Shown piece after piece: positions 1-10,164 of a stretch of 39,375 nucleotides of DNA; the first letter of the stretch is position 1; each line of letters opens with the position of its first letter. Source of the DNA: Rhodocyclales bacterium RIFCSPLOWO2_02_FULL_63_24 (GTDB lineage: Bacteria > Pseudomonadota > Gammaproteobacteria > Burkholderiales > Rhodocyclaceae). The stretch spans positions 1 to 39,375 of the forward strand of contig MHZX01000060.1 of the NCBI GenBank assembly GCA_001828935.1, given 5' to 3'. The notes under the pieces were generated by a model. It ran no database searches. It was not told the DNA's origin and saw only the letters and a program-made list of their open reading frames with translations. The translations under genes and the position numbers were made by a program.

Positions 1-3
1 CAT
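1..3 (-). CDS. Possible start codon of the next gene of the SPFH operon (cut by window edge)
   Basis: The reverse complement of the first three bases is ATG. It is preceded on the minus strand by AGGA about 8 bases upstream, and lies 24 bases after the stop codon of the SPFH gene. This fits a further co-transcribed gene that continues outside the window. Only the start codon is visible, so no product can be named. Confidence 0.3.
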
Positions 4-27
4 GGCCCGATTCCTGTGGGAAGGGCG

Positions 28-1068
28 TCAGCCGAGTTTTTTCAGCAGTTCCGCCTTTTTCGCATCGAATTCCGCTTGCGACAGCATGCCCTTGCCGACC
101 AGGCCGTGCAGTTTTTCTATGGTGGCGACGATCTCGTCCGCCGAAACGGCGGCAGGCGCAGGAGTCGGCGCTGGCGCTACGGCGGCATTGGGCGCAGCGG
201 CCGGGTTCAAAGCCTGGCCCATCGATGCCGCAACCTGCTGGCCGACGCCGAAGCCGACGCCGACGCCGGCGCCGAGTCCCGCCAGGCCGCCCTCGTTCTG
301 CGCCGCCAGTGGAATCGCCTCGGCGACCTGGAACTGGGTGTAGGCCTGCATGCCGCCCATCATGTTCACGCCGATGCGCTTGTCGAGCATGGCTTGCAGT
401 TCCTCGGACAGGGAGATGTTCTGCACGTTGAGGCTGTCGAGGGCCAGGCCGTACTGTTGGAACATCGGATCGAGCTTGGCCTTGAGGGCCTTGCCGAATT
501 CCTCCTGGTTGCCGGCCATGTCGATGAAGGGCACGCCGGATTCGCCGAAGATGTCCGAGATATGGCCGACGATGGTGTTGCGCAACTGGCCTTCGAGATC
601 TTCCGAGCCGTAGCGTTCCATGGTGCCGGAAAGCGTGGTGTGGAAGGCTTTCGGGTCGCTCAGGTGGAAGGCGTAGATGCCGAAGGCGCGCAGCCGCACC
701 ATGCCGAAATCCTTGTCGCGGATGGTGACCGGGTTCGGCGTGCCCCACTTGCGGTCGATCTTCTGGCGCGTGGAAAAGAAGTAGACGTCGGACTTGAAGG
801 GCGACTCGAACAGCTTGTCCCAGTTCTTCAGGTAGGTCAGCACCGGCAGCGTCTGCGTCGTCAGCTTGTACATGCCGGGGCCGAAGACGTCGGCGACCTG
901 GCCTTCATTGACGAACACCGCCATCTGCGATTCGCGCACCGTCAGGCTGGCGCCGTGCTGGATTTCGAATTCGGCCATGGGAAAGCGCCAGGCCATGGTG
1001 TCGCCATCGTCCTCGGTCCATTGGATGATGTCGATGAACTGTTTCTTGATGAAATCCATAAGTGCCAT
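28..1068 (-). CDS. SPFH/Band 7 family protein with C-terminal SHOCT domain
   Basis: This 346-residue protein has an SPFH-type body (about residues 30-230). A Gly-rich hydrophobic stretch follows (about 255-285), then an Ala/Pro linker (about 288-310) and a C-terminal SHOCT-like motif (about 313-346, ending in GMLSQAEFDAKKAELLKKLG). It resembles the 'virion core protein'/YdjI-type SPFH family, which has no settled biochemical role; SPFH proteins usually scaffold membrane microdomains. The start ATG has AAGGAGA upstream. It lies 21 bp downstream of the DUF350 membrane protein gene on the same strand, so the two are probably one operon. The linker DNA carries copy 1 of the dispersed 22-bp repeat. 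Family assignment is fairly sure; function is not. Confidence 0.82.
   Translation of the reverse strand: MALMDFIKKQFIDIIQWTEDDGDTMAWRFPMAEFEIQHGASLTVRESQMAVFVNEGQVADVFGPGMYKLTTQTLPVLTYLKNWDKLFESPFKSDVYFFSTRQKIDRKWGTPNPVTIRDKDFGMVRLRAFGIYAFHLSDPKAFHTTLSGTMERYGSEDLEGQLRNTIVGHISDIFGESGVPFIDMAGNQEEFGKALKAKLDPMFQQYGLALDSLNVQNISLSEELQAMLDKRIGVNMMGGMQAYTQFQVAEAIPLAAQNEGGLAGLGAGVGVGFGVGQQVAASMGQALNPAAAPNAAVAPAPTPAPAAVSADEIVATIEKLHGLVGKGMLSQAEFDAKKAELLKKLG
163..184 (+). repeat. Dispersed 22-bp repeat, copy 1
   Basis: Matches the six-copy consensus AGTCGGCGCTGG followed by YGNYACGGCG, with C-G-C-T in the variable part. It lies inside the SPFH gene, antisense to it, where it encodes part of the Ala/Pro linker. 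Confidence 0.8.
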
Positions 1069-1089
1069 GAGCGTCTCCTTAGGTGAATA

Positions 1090-1494
1090 TCAATAGGTCA
1101 TGCAGGCGGCGTTGAGCAGGCCGACGGTGATCGAGAGTGCGGCGACGAAGGTGGCGGGCGCCGCGCGTCCGGCGGCGATGTCCTCCTGCAGTTGCGGCAG
1201 CGCCACGCGCGCCACGCCCCAGGCCAGCAGTTGCACGACGCCGGCGATGACGCCCCATACCGCCAGGTCGAGCAGCGTGTCGCTGTGGGCGATGACATTT
1301 GCGATCGGCATGGCGAAGCCCAGCACCGCGCCGGACAGCGAGATCGCCGCTGCGGTATTGTTGTTGCGGATCAGGGCGATCTCGTCGTAAGGCGTGACGT
1401 AGAGGTAGATCGCCATGAATACGGTGAGCAGCGCGAGGGCGGCTCCGAGATAGGCCAGAAAGTTCGGCAGCGCGGCGAGAAAGTGGGCAGGCAT
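1090..1494 (-). CDS. DUF350 family integral membrane protein
   Basis: A protein of 134 residues with about four hydrophobic segments (near residues 8-30, 45-65, 73-95 and 110-130), typical of the DUF350/YjfL family. No enzymatic function is established for the family. The start was set at the ATG preceded by GGAGGAG at good spacing; a longer frame exists upstream but lacks such a site and its extra residues look non-coding. The gene precedes the SPFH gene on the same strand. DUF350 genes recur beside SPFH, spermidine-synthase-like and DUF4178 genes in many bacteria, which suggests a shared membrane-associated role (inference). Confidence 0.8.
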   Translation of the reverse strand: MPAHFLAALPNFLAYLGAALALLTVFMAIYLYVTPYDEIALIRNNNTAAAISLSGAVLGFAMPIANVIAHSDTLLDLAVWGVIAGVVQLLAWGVARVALPQLQEDIAAGRAAPATFVAALSITVGLLNAACMTY

Positions 1495-1595
1495 GGAACA
1501 CTCCTCCGGACGGTAGGGCATTGTCGACCATGAAGCCGGCGCGAGCAAGTAGTCATGTTTCATCGGCTAGACTGGCGGTCCGGCAAGGGGAAATC

Positions 1596-2759
1596 ATGAT
1601 CGACCTGCGCAACTTCGGCTTCGGCGAACAGCACCAGCAAATCTACGACATGGCCTGGCGCTATGCGCGGGAGCGCCATCATCCGCTGTTGCGGCGCATG
1701 GACGACGACGACTGGTTTCCCGACGACCAATACCGCAAGATGGGCGAGGTGGGACTGCTCGGCACCACGGTGCCCGAATCGCTGGGCGGGCCGGGGCTCG
1801 ATCTGGTCTCGCAGTTTTTCATCGGCGAGGCGCTGTCCTACTGGAACAACATGCTCGGCGCGAGCTGGGGCGCCAGCGAGAATCTTTGCGTGAACAACCT
1901 GGTAAGGAACGCCAGCAGCGAGCAGCAGGCGCGCTTTCTGCCGCGCATGCTCGCGGGCATCGGCGCCCTGGGCCTGACCGAACCGGGTGCAGGCTCGGAC
2001 GCGCTGGGTTCGATGAAAACTACGGCGCGCCGCGACGGCGATCACTACCTGCTGAACGGGCGCAAGATGTTCATCACCAACGGCCCGGTGGCCGACCTGC
2101 TGCTGATCTACGCCAAGACCACGCCGGAGCGCGGCCAGCACGGCATTTCAGCCTTTGTCGTGGAAAAGGGCATGGCGGGCTTCTCGGTGGCGCAAAGCCT
2201 GAAGAAAATGGGCTGGCGCGGCAGCCCGACCGGCGAACTGCTGTTCGACGACTGTCGCGTCCCGGCGGCCAACCTGATCGGCGAACAGGACCAGGGCGTC
2301 AAGGTGGTGATGAGCGGACTCGACATCGAGCGCGTGTTCTTCAGCGGCCATGTGATCGGCATCGCCCAGCGCGCGCTGGACCTGTCGCTCGACTACGCGC
2401 GGACGCGGGTGCAGTTCGGCCAGCCGATCGCCGGCTTCCAGCTGGTGCAGGGCATGCTGGCCGACATGTATGCGGCGCTCGAATCGGTTCGCGCGTTTTC
2501 CTACCAGCTGCTGAAGGAAGTCGCCGCCGCCGGCGAGGCCGGTCGCGGCGAAATCCACAAGCGCTCTGCCGCCGTCGTGCTGCATGCCGGCTACATGCTG
2601 AAGACGGTGCTTGATCATGCCGTGCAGATTCACGGCGGCAACGGCTTCATGTGGGAGACCGAGGTGAACTGCCTTTACCGCGCCGGCAAGCTGATCGAGA
2701 TCGGTGCCGGCACCACGCAGGTGCGGCAGCTGATCATTGCGCAGGAGTTGCTTAGATAG
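1596..2759 (+). CDS. Acyl-CoA dehydrogenase
   Basis: A 387-residue flavoenzyme of the acyl-CoA dehydrogenase family, which oxidises an acyl-CoA thioester to the 2-enoyl-CoA and passes electrons to ETF. The FAD/substrate signature LTEPGAGSDALGS lies near residue 130. The C-terminal signature QIHGGNGF and EIGAGTTQVRQ near 345-375 is complete. Length is normal for a soluble homotetrameric enzyme. The start ATG follows AAGGGG; an upstream in-frame extension has no family similarity. Substrate (short, branched or medium chain) cannot be read from the sequence. It stands alone, divergent from the DUF350 gene and overlapping coaX tail to tail by 8 bp. No copy of the PsrA-like palindrome found at 29.57 kb was seen upstream. 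Confidence 0.9.
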   Translation: MIDLRNFGFGEQHQQIYDMAWRYARERHHPLLRRMDDDDWFPDDQYRKMGEVGLLGTTVPESLGGPGLDLVSQFFIGEALSYWNNMLGASWGASENLCVNNLVRNASSEQQARFLPRMLAGIGALGLTEPGAGSDALGSMKTTARRDGDHYLLNGRKMFITNGPVADLLLIYAKTTPERGQHGISAFVVEKGMAGFSVAQSLKKMGWRGSPTGELLFDDCRVPAANLIGEQDQGVKVVMSGLDIERVFFSGHVIGIAQRALDLSLDYARTRVQFGQPIAGFQLVQGMLADMYAALESVRAFSYQLLKEVAAAGEAGRGEIHKRSAAVVLHAGYMLKTVLDHAVQIHGGNGFMWETEVNCLYRAGKLIEIGAGTTQVRQLIIAQELLR

Positions 2760-3459
2760 CCTGGCTGTATCGCGCCAGCCCCTCCAGCACCAGGTTGTCG
2801 ACCAGGCGATAGGGCAGGCCGAGGTGCGGCGCGAGCTCGGCAGCGGCGCCGCCTGACAGCAGGCACAGGGCTTCCCTGCCCAGTGTCGCGCGCATGCGCT
2901 CGACGGCGCCCAGCGTGGCGTGGATTGCGCCGCTGACGATGGCATCGTCGGTGTTGGTCGGCCGGGCCCGGTAACGACCGGCCGCGTGGGGCAGGTCAGC
3001 GGTATTCTGGGCCAGCGCGGCGCGCATCAATTTCAGGCCGGGCAGGATCAAGCCGCCGCGAAACAGGCCCTCGTCTTCGAGCGCGTCGATGGTGGTTGCC
3101 GTGCCGGCCATTACCACTACGCTCGGCCCGGTGTGCAGCGCCCGCGCACCGATCAGCGCCGCCCAGCGATCGGCGCCGAGTTGCTCGGGTTTGTCATAGC
3201 CATTGACCACGCCGCAGGCAGCGGCCGAGCTGACGAGCCAGCGTAGCGGAAGATCCAGGCTCCCGGCCAGCGCCTCGATGCGCTGGCGCACCGCTTCGCC
3301 GGCCACGTTGCAGGCCACGATACGCGCCGGCTTCTCCGACAATTCGGCGGCCAGATCGTCGAACGCCCGGTAGTCCAGCACGCCTTGCATGCGCCAGCCG
3401 TCGCCGTCGAAAAGGCCGCACTTGAGCCGCGTGTTGCCGGCGTCGAGGCACAGGATCAT
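2752..3459 (-). CDS. coaX: Type III pantothenate kinase
   Basis: A protein of 235 residues of the CoaX/Baf family, which phosphorylates pantothenate in the first step of coenzyme A synthesis. The phosphate-binding motif DAGNTRLK is at residues 6-13. DRWAALIGA near 100, a GTATTIDAL motif and GGLILPGLKLM are typical of the ASKHA fold of this family. It starts 5 bp after the birA stop codon, so the pair is an operon, a common arrangement in betaproteobacteria. Its last codons overlap the end of the acyl-CoA dehydrogenase gene on the opposite strand. Confidence 0.93.
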   Translation of the reverse strand: MILCLDAGNTRLKCGLFDGDGWRMQGVLDYRAFDDLAAELSEKPARIVACNVAGEAVRQRIEALAGSLDLPLRWLVSSAAACGVVNGYDKPEQLGADRWAALIGARALHTGPSVVVMAGTATTIDALEDEGLFRGGLILPGLKLMRAALAQNTADLPHAAGRYRARPTNTDDAIVSGAIHATLGAVERMRATLGREALCLLSGGAAAELAPHLGLPYRLVDNLVLEGLARYSQAI

Positions 3460-3464
3460 GGATC

Positions 3465-4277
3465 TCAGGCCGGCCGCAGCGAGACTTCGCCGGAGAGAAT
3501 GCGCTCGACCTGTCCATCGACTTCGAGCAGCAGCGCGCCGTCGCTGTCGACGCCGCGACAGATACCTGCGCGGGCCGGAGCGAAATCGGACAAAAGGCTG
3601 ACGGCTGCGTCCTGCAAGGCATGGCGCGCCATCCATTGCGGACGCAGCGCGGCAAAGCCGTGGACGGCGAAGGTTTCCAGTGCGGCCAGCAATTCGAGCA
3701 GCAGCGCGGCATACAGGTCGTCCGCATTCACATCTTCGTTCGTCGCGCAGAGGGCCACCGACGCGGCGCGCACGTCCTCGGGCATGGCGGCGGGCAGCCG
3801 CAGGTTGATGCCGACGCCTATGACCGCGGCATGGGATGCGCCGGGTACCAGTTCAACCAGTATGCCGCCGAGCTTGCGGCCGTCCTTGAGGACATCGTTG
3901 GGCCATTTCAGCGCCGTTACCTGCCCGCGCAGCGGAGTTCCCGGTACGCAAGGCGAGCCGGCGCCGACTTTCTCCAGGGCGGCAGCGACGGCGACGCCAA
4001 CCGCCAGGGACAGGCCGGCCGGAGCGGTGCCCGGCGCAAAGCGCCAGAGCAGCGAAAATGTCAGGCTGTCGCCGGGGCTGGAGAACCAGGTGCGTCCGCG
4101 CCGACCGCGGCCGGCGGCCTGTTCCTCGGCGATGACCACCGTGCCGGACGGGGCGCCGCTTTCGGCGCGGCTCAGCAGCACGGCATTGGTCGAGTCGCAA
4201 CGGGGCAGGACGTCGATGTCGAAGCGACGCGCGGCGGCCCCCAGCTTGGCGGCAATAGCGGCAATGGTGGTGGGCAT
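3465..4277 (-). CDS. birA: Biotin--[acetyl-CoA-carboxylase] ligase, without DNA-binding domain
   Basis: A 270-residue biotin protein ligase that forms biotinyl-5'-AMP and transfers biotin to a carboxylase lysine. The biotin/ATP loop GRGRRGRTW and the motif KWPNDVL are present, followed by KLGGILVE and the small C-terminal domain. No N-terminal winged helix-turn-helix is present, so it should not be a biotin-operon repressor. The ATG chosen follows GAGG with about 8 bases spacing; a TTG start 45 bases upstream is possible but adds unconserved residues. It is co-transcribed with coaX. Confidence 0.92.
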   Translation of the reverse strand: MPTTIAAIAAKLGAAARRFDIDVLPRCDSTNAVLLSRAESGAPSGTVVIAEEQAAGRGRRGRTWFSSPGDSLTFSLLWRFAPGTAPAGLSLAVGVAVAAALEKVGAGSPCVPGTPLRGQVTALKWPNDVLKDGRKLGGILVELVPGASHAAVIGVGINLRLPAAMPEDVRAASVALCATNEDVNADDLYAALLLELLAALETFAVHGFAALRPQWMARHALQDAAVSLLSDFAPARAGICRGVDSDGALLLEVDGQVERILSGEVSLRPA

Positions 4278-4333
4278 GAGAGTGTCCTCGCTGATGACGA
4301 ACCCGTGGCAGAACTCTGGCAAGGGCCGGATTG

Positions 4334-4341
4334 ACTATACT
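4334..4341. promoter_or_regulatory. Candidate overlapping divergent -10 boxes between birA and the receiver gene
   Basis: The octamer ACTATACT contains TATACT for rightward and TATAGT for leftward transcription. It sits midway between the divergent starts of birA and the response-regulator gene. No good -35 box was found at the right spacing on either side, so this is only a candidate. Confidence 0.3.
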
Positions 4342-4371
4342 TGAAGCTCGTCCGTTCTGCTGGCCGCCATC

Positions 4372-5172
4372 GTGCTAACTGGATTTTCCGAGCTGGTTGT
4401 TTATCTGGTCGAGCCATCGGCCATTCAGGGGCGCATCATCGCCAACCTGCTCGGCCAGTTGGGCGTGGCGCAGGTGCATCGCTACGCTTCCGCTGCCGAG
4501 GTTCTGTCGCGCATGCGCGAAGACCTGCCGAGCGTGGTGATCAGCGCGCTGTATCTGCCCGACATGTCGGGAACCGAGCTGGTGCAGAAGATGCGCGGCG
4601 ACCCGGATTTCGAGCACGTACCCTTCATCCTGGTGTCCAGCGAAACGCGGCCGCAGGTGCTCGACCCGGTGCGGCAGAGCGGCGTCTGCGGCATCCTGCC
4701 CAAGCCGTTCACCGAAGCGCAATTGCGCAAGGCCTTGCGCGCCACGCTGGACTATCTCGACGATGACGCCAGTCTCGAAAATGCCGGTATCGATCTGGAA
4801 AGCTTGCGCGTGCTGGTGGTGGATGACAGCCTCAGCGCGCGCCGTTTCATCCGCCGGGTGCTGGAAAATCTCGGCATCAAGAACTTCGTCGAAGCGGAGA
4901 ACGGCATCGAGGCGGTGGCGGTGATGGTCGAAAGCATGGTCGACCTGGTGGTCACCGATTACAACATGCCCGAGATGGACGGCAAGGCCCTGGTCGATTA
5001 CATCCGTCAGAAAAGCTGGCAGAACTCGGTGCCGGTGCTGATGGTCACCAGCGAGTCCGATCGGGGCCGGCTTGCCGCGGTCGAGGAAGCCGGGGTGTCG
5101 GGCATCTGCGACAAGCCGTTCGAACCCGCGGTGGTGAAGGCGTTGCTGAAGAAAATATTGCAGCCCGAATGA
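4372..5172 (+). CDS. Tandem-receiver (REC-REC) response regulator, first receiver degenerate
   Basis: A 266-residue protein made of two CheY-like receiver domains (about 8-128 and 145-264) and no output domain. The second is canonical: acidic pair D151-D152, phospho-acceptor D196 in VVTDYNMPEMDG, T226 and K248. In the first, the acidic pair is replaced by E14-P15 and the phospho-acceptor position by A59 (VISALYLPDMSG), while K111 is kept, so it should not be phosphorylated. The start is GTG; no better start and no clear ribosome binding site were seen. It is convergent with ntrC, 6 bp apart. No histidine kinase is adjacent, so its partner is unknown. Confidence 0.88.
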   Translation: MLTGFSELVVYLVEPSAIQGRIIANLLGQLGVAQVHRYASAAEVLSRMREDLPSVVISALYLPDMSGTELVQKMRGDPDFEHVPFILVSSETRPQVLDPVRQSGVCGILPKPFTEAQLRKALRATLDYLDDDASLENAGIDLESLRVLVVDDSLSARRFIRRVLENLGIKNFVEAENGIEAVAVMVESMVDLVVTDYNMPEMDGKALVDYIRQKSWQNSVPVLMVTSESDRGRLAAVEEAGVSGICDKPFEPAVVKALLKKILQPE

Positions 5173-5178
5173 GTTGCT

Positions 5179-6591
<1,413 letters not shown>

Positions 6592-6697
6592 GGTCTGCCG
6601 CTGGGCCGCGCCAAGGCAGACCCTCGTTTGGCCCGCGCGTGCAGCGAGCTTTGGTCATCCCGTCTTCGGCAGAAGGGGCTGGGGAATACGTCGTTCA

Positions 6698-7771
6698 TCA
6701 GTCTTCCTTTTTCTTTCGGGTCACCGGCAGCATCAGCGAAAAACAGGTGCGACCGGGGCGCGAAGTGACTTCAATGGTTCCGCCGTGTTGCTGGACGAAG
6801 CTCTGGGCGATGGTGAGGCCCAGGCCGCTGCCGTTCTCACGACCCGACACCAGCGGATAGAAGATCTTGTCGCGAATGTTTTCCGCTATGCCAGGTCCGT
6901 TGTCGATCACCTGCAATTCAAGTGCCAGCTGGTGGTGTTTCTTGGCCAGCGTGACCTGTCGTGCCGCGCGGGTGCGGAAAATGATTTCGCCGTTGCCCTG
7001 CATCGCCTGGGCGGCATTGCGCGAAATATTGAGAATGGCCTGGATCAGTTGTTCGCGATCGCCGGTGATGTCGGGCAGGGAGGTGTCATAGTCGCGGCGG
7101 ACGCTGACGTTGTGGTATTCGGCGTGGATCAGGCGCCGCACGCGTTCGAGAATCTCGTGAATGCTCACCTGCGCCGGCTGCATCACGCGATGCGAGGACA
7201 GCAGGCGCTGCATCAGGTCCTGCAGGCGGTCCGCCTCTTCGATAATGACCTGGGTATATTCCTTGAGCGGTTCGCTGGCCAGTTCGCGTTCCAGCAGCTG
7301 CGCCGAGCCGCGAATGCCGCCCAGCGGGTTCTTGATTTCGTGCGCCAGATTGCGCACCAGTTCGCGGTTGGCCTGCTGCTGCTGGGCCAGTTGCTCCTCG
7401 CGCGCCGCCTTCAACTGCTGGTCGATCGGGCGCACTTCCAGCAACAGGCGCGCGTTGGTGGTTTCCACCGGCGTTACCGTGCAATCGACATGCAGCTGCA
7501 CGTCCTGCGCGAGCTTGATCAGGATGTTGTGGCCGGTATAGCTCCAGTTGTTCTTCAGCGCGTTGTCGAGTGCGGCCGAAAGTTCGGGCGAGTCGCCTAC
7601 CAGCCGCTGCAGGGGATGGCCGAGCAATTGGCGCGAACTGACGGCGAACAGGTTTTCTGCCGCTGGATTGACGTGGCGGATGACCAGCTTGGCATCGACC
7701 AGCACCACGGCGGAGGACAGCAGATCGAGTCCGCTGAAAGCATGGAAAGTCTCGGGGGTGTTCGCGTTCAT
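6698..7771 (-). CDS. ntrB: Nitrogen regulation sensor histidine kinase NtrB
   Basis: A soluble PAS-histidine kinase of 357 residues from the ATG chosen; a GTG at 7798 would add 9 residues, and neither start has a strong ribosome binding site. The PAS domain covers about 14-115. The HisKA dimerisation helix has the phospho-accepting H144 in LAHEIKNPLGG. The ATPase domain has DNGPGI and GSGLGL. There are no membrane segments, as expected for an NtrB that reads nitrogen status through PII. It precedes ntrC in the same operon. Confidence 0.94.
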   Translation of the reverse strand: MNANTPETFHAFSGLDLLSSAVVLVDAKLVIRHVNPAAENLFAVSSRQLLGHPLQRLVGDSPELSAALDNALKNNWSYTGHNILIKLAQDVQLHVDCTVTPVETTNARLLLEVRPIDQQLKAAREEQLAQQQQANRELVRNLAHEIKNPLGGIRGSAQLLERELASEPLKEYTQVIIEEADRLQDLMQRLLSSHRVMQPAQVSIHEILERVRRLIHAEYHNVSVRRDYDTSLPDITGDREQLIQAILNISRNAAQAMQGNGEIIFRTRAARQVTLAKKHHQLALELQVIDNGPGIAENIRDKIFYPLVSGRENGSGLGLTIAQSFVQQHGGTIEVTSRPGRTCFSLMLPVTRKKKED

Positions 7772-7828
7772 CCTGGAAGATTCGTGCAAGAAGCGCACCA
7801 GTCGCTTTATCTCAGGCGGGGCCGCGAA

Positions 7829-8269
7829 TCAGCGCAGGTTGCCGAGTTCTTTCTTCAGCGATTCGACATTTCGCTCGTGCAGCGCCAGGGTATCGCGCAG
7901 CGGCCGCAGTTTTTCCGGGGGTTGGTTGCCGGCGTCGAACAGGGCTTTCCTGGCTTTCTCCGCGCTTTGTAGTTCGTTGGCGAGTTCCTTGTCCAGAATC
8001 GCCCGGCGGTCGCTGTCGCGGGCCTTCTGTTCGCTGCCCGAAACGCGGGGAAAATCGCCCGGCGTCGGCGCTATTGCCGCGCGCTGTCTGGGCGCACTGC
8101 TTCTGGCCGGCGGGGGTGGCGACTGTTGCGAAAGTACCGTGCAATTCTTCTTGCTGGTCTTCTGGTTGGTATAAAGCACCGTGCCCGAATCGTCGGTGCA
8201 CCGGTAGAGCGTGCTGGCGACCGCGTTCAGCGGCAGCAGGAACGGGAGGGCAAATAGCAGAATCTTCAT
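7829..8269 (-). CDS. Exported DUF4124-domain protein
   Basis: A 146-residue protein with a signal peptide (about 1-19, ending NAVAS). A short DUF4124 region follows (TLYRCTDDSGTVLYTNQ, about 20-37), then a Pro-rich linker and a charged, probably coiled-coil C-terminal half. DUF4124 proteins are periplasmic or envelope-associated with no known activity. It lies between glnA and ntrB on the same strand, 57 bp before ntrB, and may share the nitrogen operon. A functional link to nitrogen control is not visible in the protein itself. Confidence 0.8.
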   Translation of the reverse strand: MKILLFALPFLLPLNAVASTLYRCTDDSGTVLYTNQKTSKKNCTVLSQQSPPPPARSSAPRQRAAIAPTPGDFPRVSGSEQKARDSDRRAILDKELANELQSAEKARKALFDAGNQPPEKLRPLRDTLALHERNVESLKKELGNLR

Positions 8270-8408
8270 GCCGCCGAGTGTATGTCAATTGCAGCGCCAT
8301 CGCCAACTACCTGCTGGGGGTGCCGTCGGCATATCCGCTCCGGGAATCCGGCTTCACCCGAAGGGATGGAGGCCTGTCGCGAGGATGCCGTCCGTGCTGG
8401 AAACGTAG

Positions 8409-8442
8409 ACAAAAAGGGACAGGCATAGCCCATCCCTTTTGT
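8409..8442. terminator. Bidirectional stem-loop, candidate terminator between glnA and DUF4124 gene
   Basis: ACAAAAAGGGA (8409-8419) pairs with TCCCTTTTGT (8433-8442) around a 13-base loop, with one bulged base. T-rich tracts occur on either strand. In the leftward direction it would terminate or attenuate glnA transcription before the DUF4124-ntrBC genes. The rest of the 290-bp gap holds no open gene that I can support. Confidence 0.4.
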
Positions 8443-8533
8443 TTTTGCCGCTGCGTCCAGCGTCGCTAACACCGGCGTCAGCCTCTGTCGCAACGAATAA
8501 TCCTCCGCAGCGGCGAGGCCGGTCTTTTTGCTG

Positions 8534-8556
8534 ACCTGCCTGCTACGCAGGCAGGT
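8534..8556 (-). terminator. Perfect 10-bp hairpin with 3-base loop just after glnA stop
   Basis: ACCTGCCTGC (8534-8543), loop TAC, and GCAGGCAGGT (8547-8556) form a perfect inverted repeat, with its nearest base 5 bases after the glnA stop codon at 8561. There is no T-run in the leftward direction, so it may protect the glnA 3' end or attenuate read-through and need not be a classical terminator. Confidence 0.45.
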
Positions 8557-8560
8557 TGGG

Positions 8561-9970
<1,410 letters not shown>

Positions 9971-10040
9971 GAGCTGCTCTCCTGAGAGTGAATGGCAAAT
10001 GCTGGGAATTCGATACAAAAAACTGTGCAGCACCTTGGAT

Positions 10041-10056
10041 AGCAGTTAGCGTGCCA
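10041..10056 (-). promoter_or_regulatory. Sigma-54 promoter of glnA
   Basis: Read leftward the element is TGGCACG-N4-CTGCT. It has the -24 GG and -12 GC at the correct spacing and one mismatch to the usual TGGCACG-N4-TTGCW. Transcription would start near 10030, giving a leader of about 60 bases before the glnA ATG. Confidence 0.8.
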
Positions 10057-10118
10057 TTCGCGCCGCGAAAGGAAGCGATTGTGCCACAAGTCTTTTGCTT
10101 CGCCATGCATCGCCGTGC

Positions 10119-10133
10119 GCACCAATTGAGTGC
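10119..10133. promoter_or_regulatory. NtrC-type enhancer site 1 (glnA-proximal)
   Basis: GCAC-N7-GTGC, reading GCACCA at the left arm, matches the half-site geometry of the NtrC consensus. The centre lies about 96 bp upstream of the predicted glnA start site. Confidence 0.7.
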
Positions 10134-10149
10134 ACTGCGCAAGCCAACT

Positions 10150-10164
10150 GCACTACTTCGGTGC
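10150..10164. promoter_or_regulatory. NtrC-type enhancer site 2 (glnA-distal)
   Basis: A second GCAC-N7-GTGC palindrome (right half CGGTGC), centred 31 bp from site 1, about three helical turns. It overlaps the last codons of the CDF transporter gene. Centre about -127 from the predicted start site. Confidence 0.65.

Noticed and set aside
8283..8297. Sigma-54-like sequence just upstream of the DUF4124 gene (TGGCGC-N5-TTGA leftward)
   Set aside because: The -12 GC is replaced by GA and the start would fall within a few bases of the ATG; no NtrC-type palindrome lies nearby.
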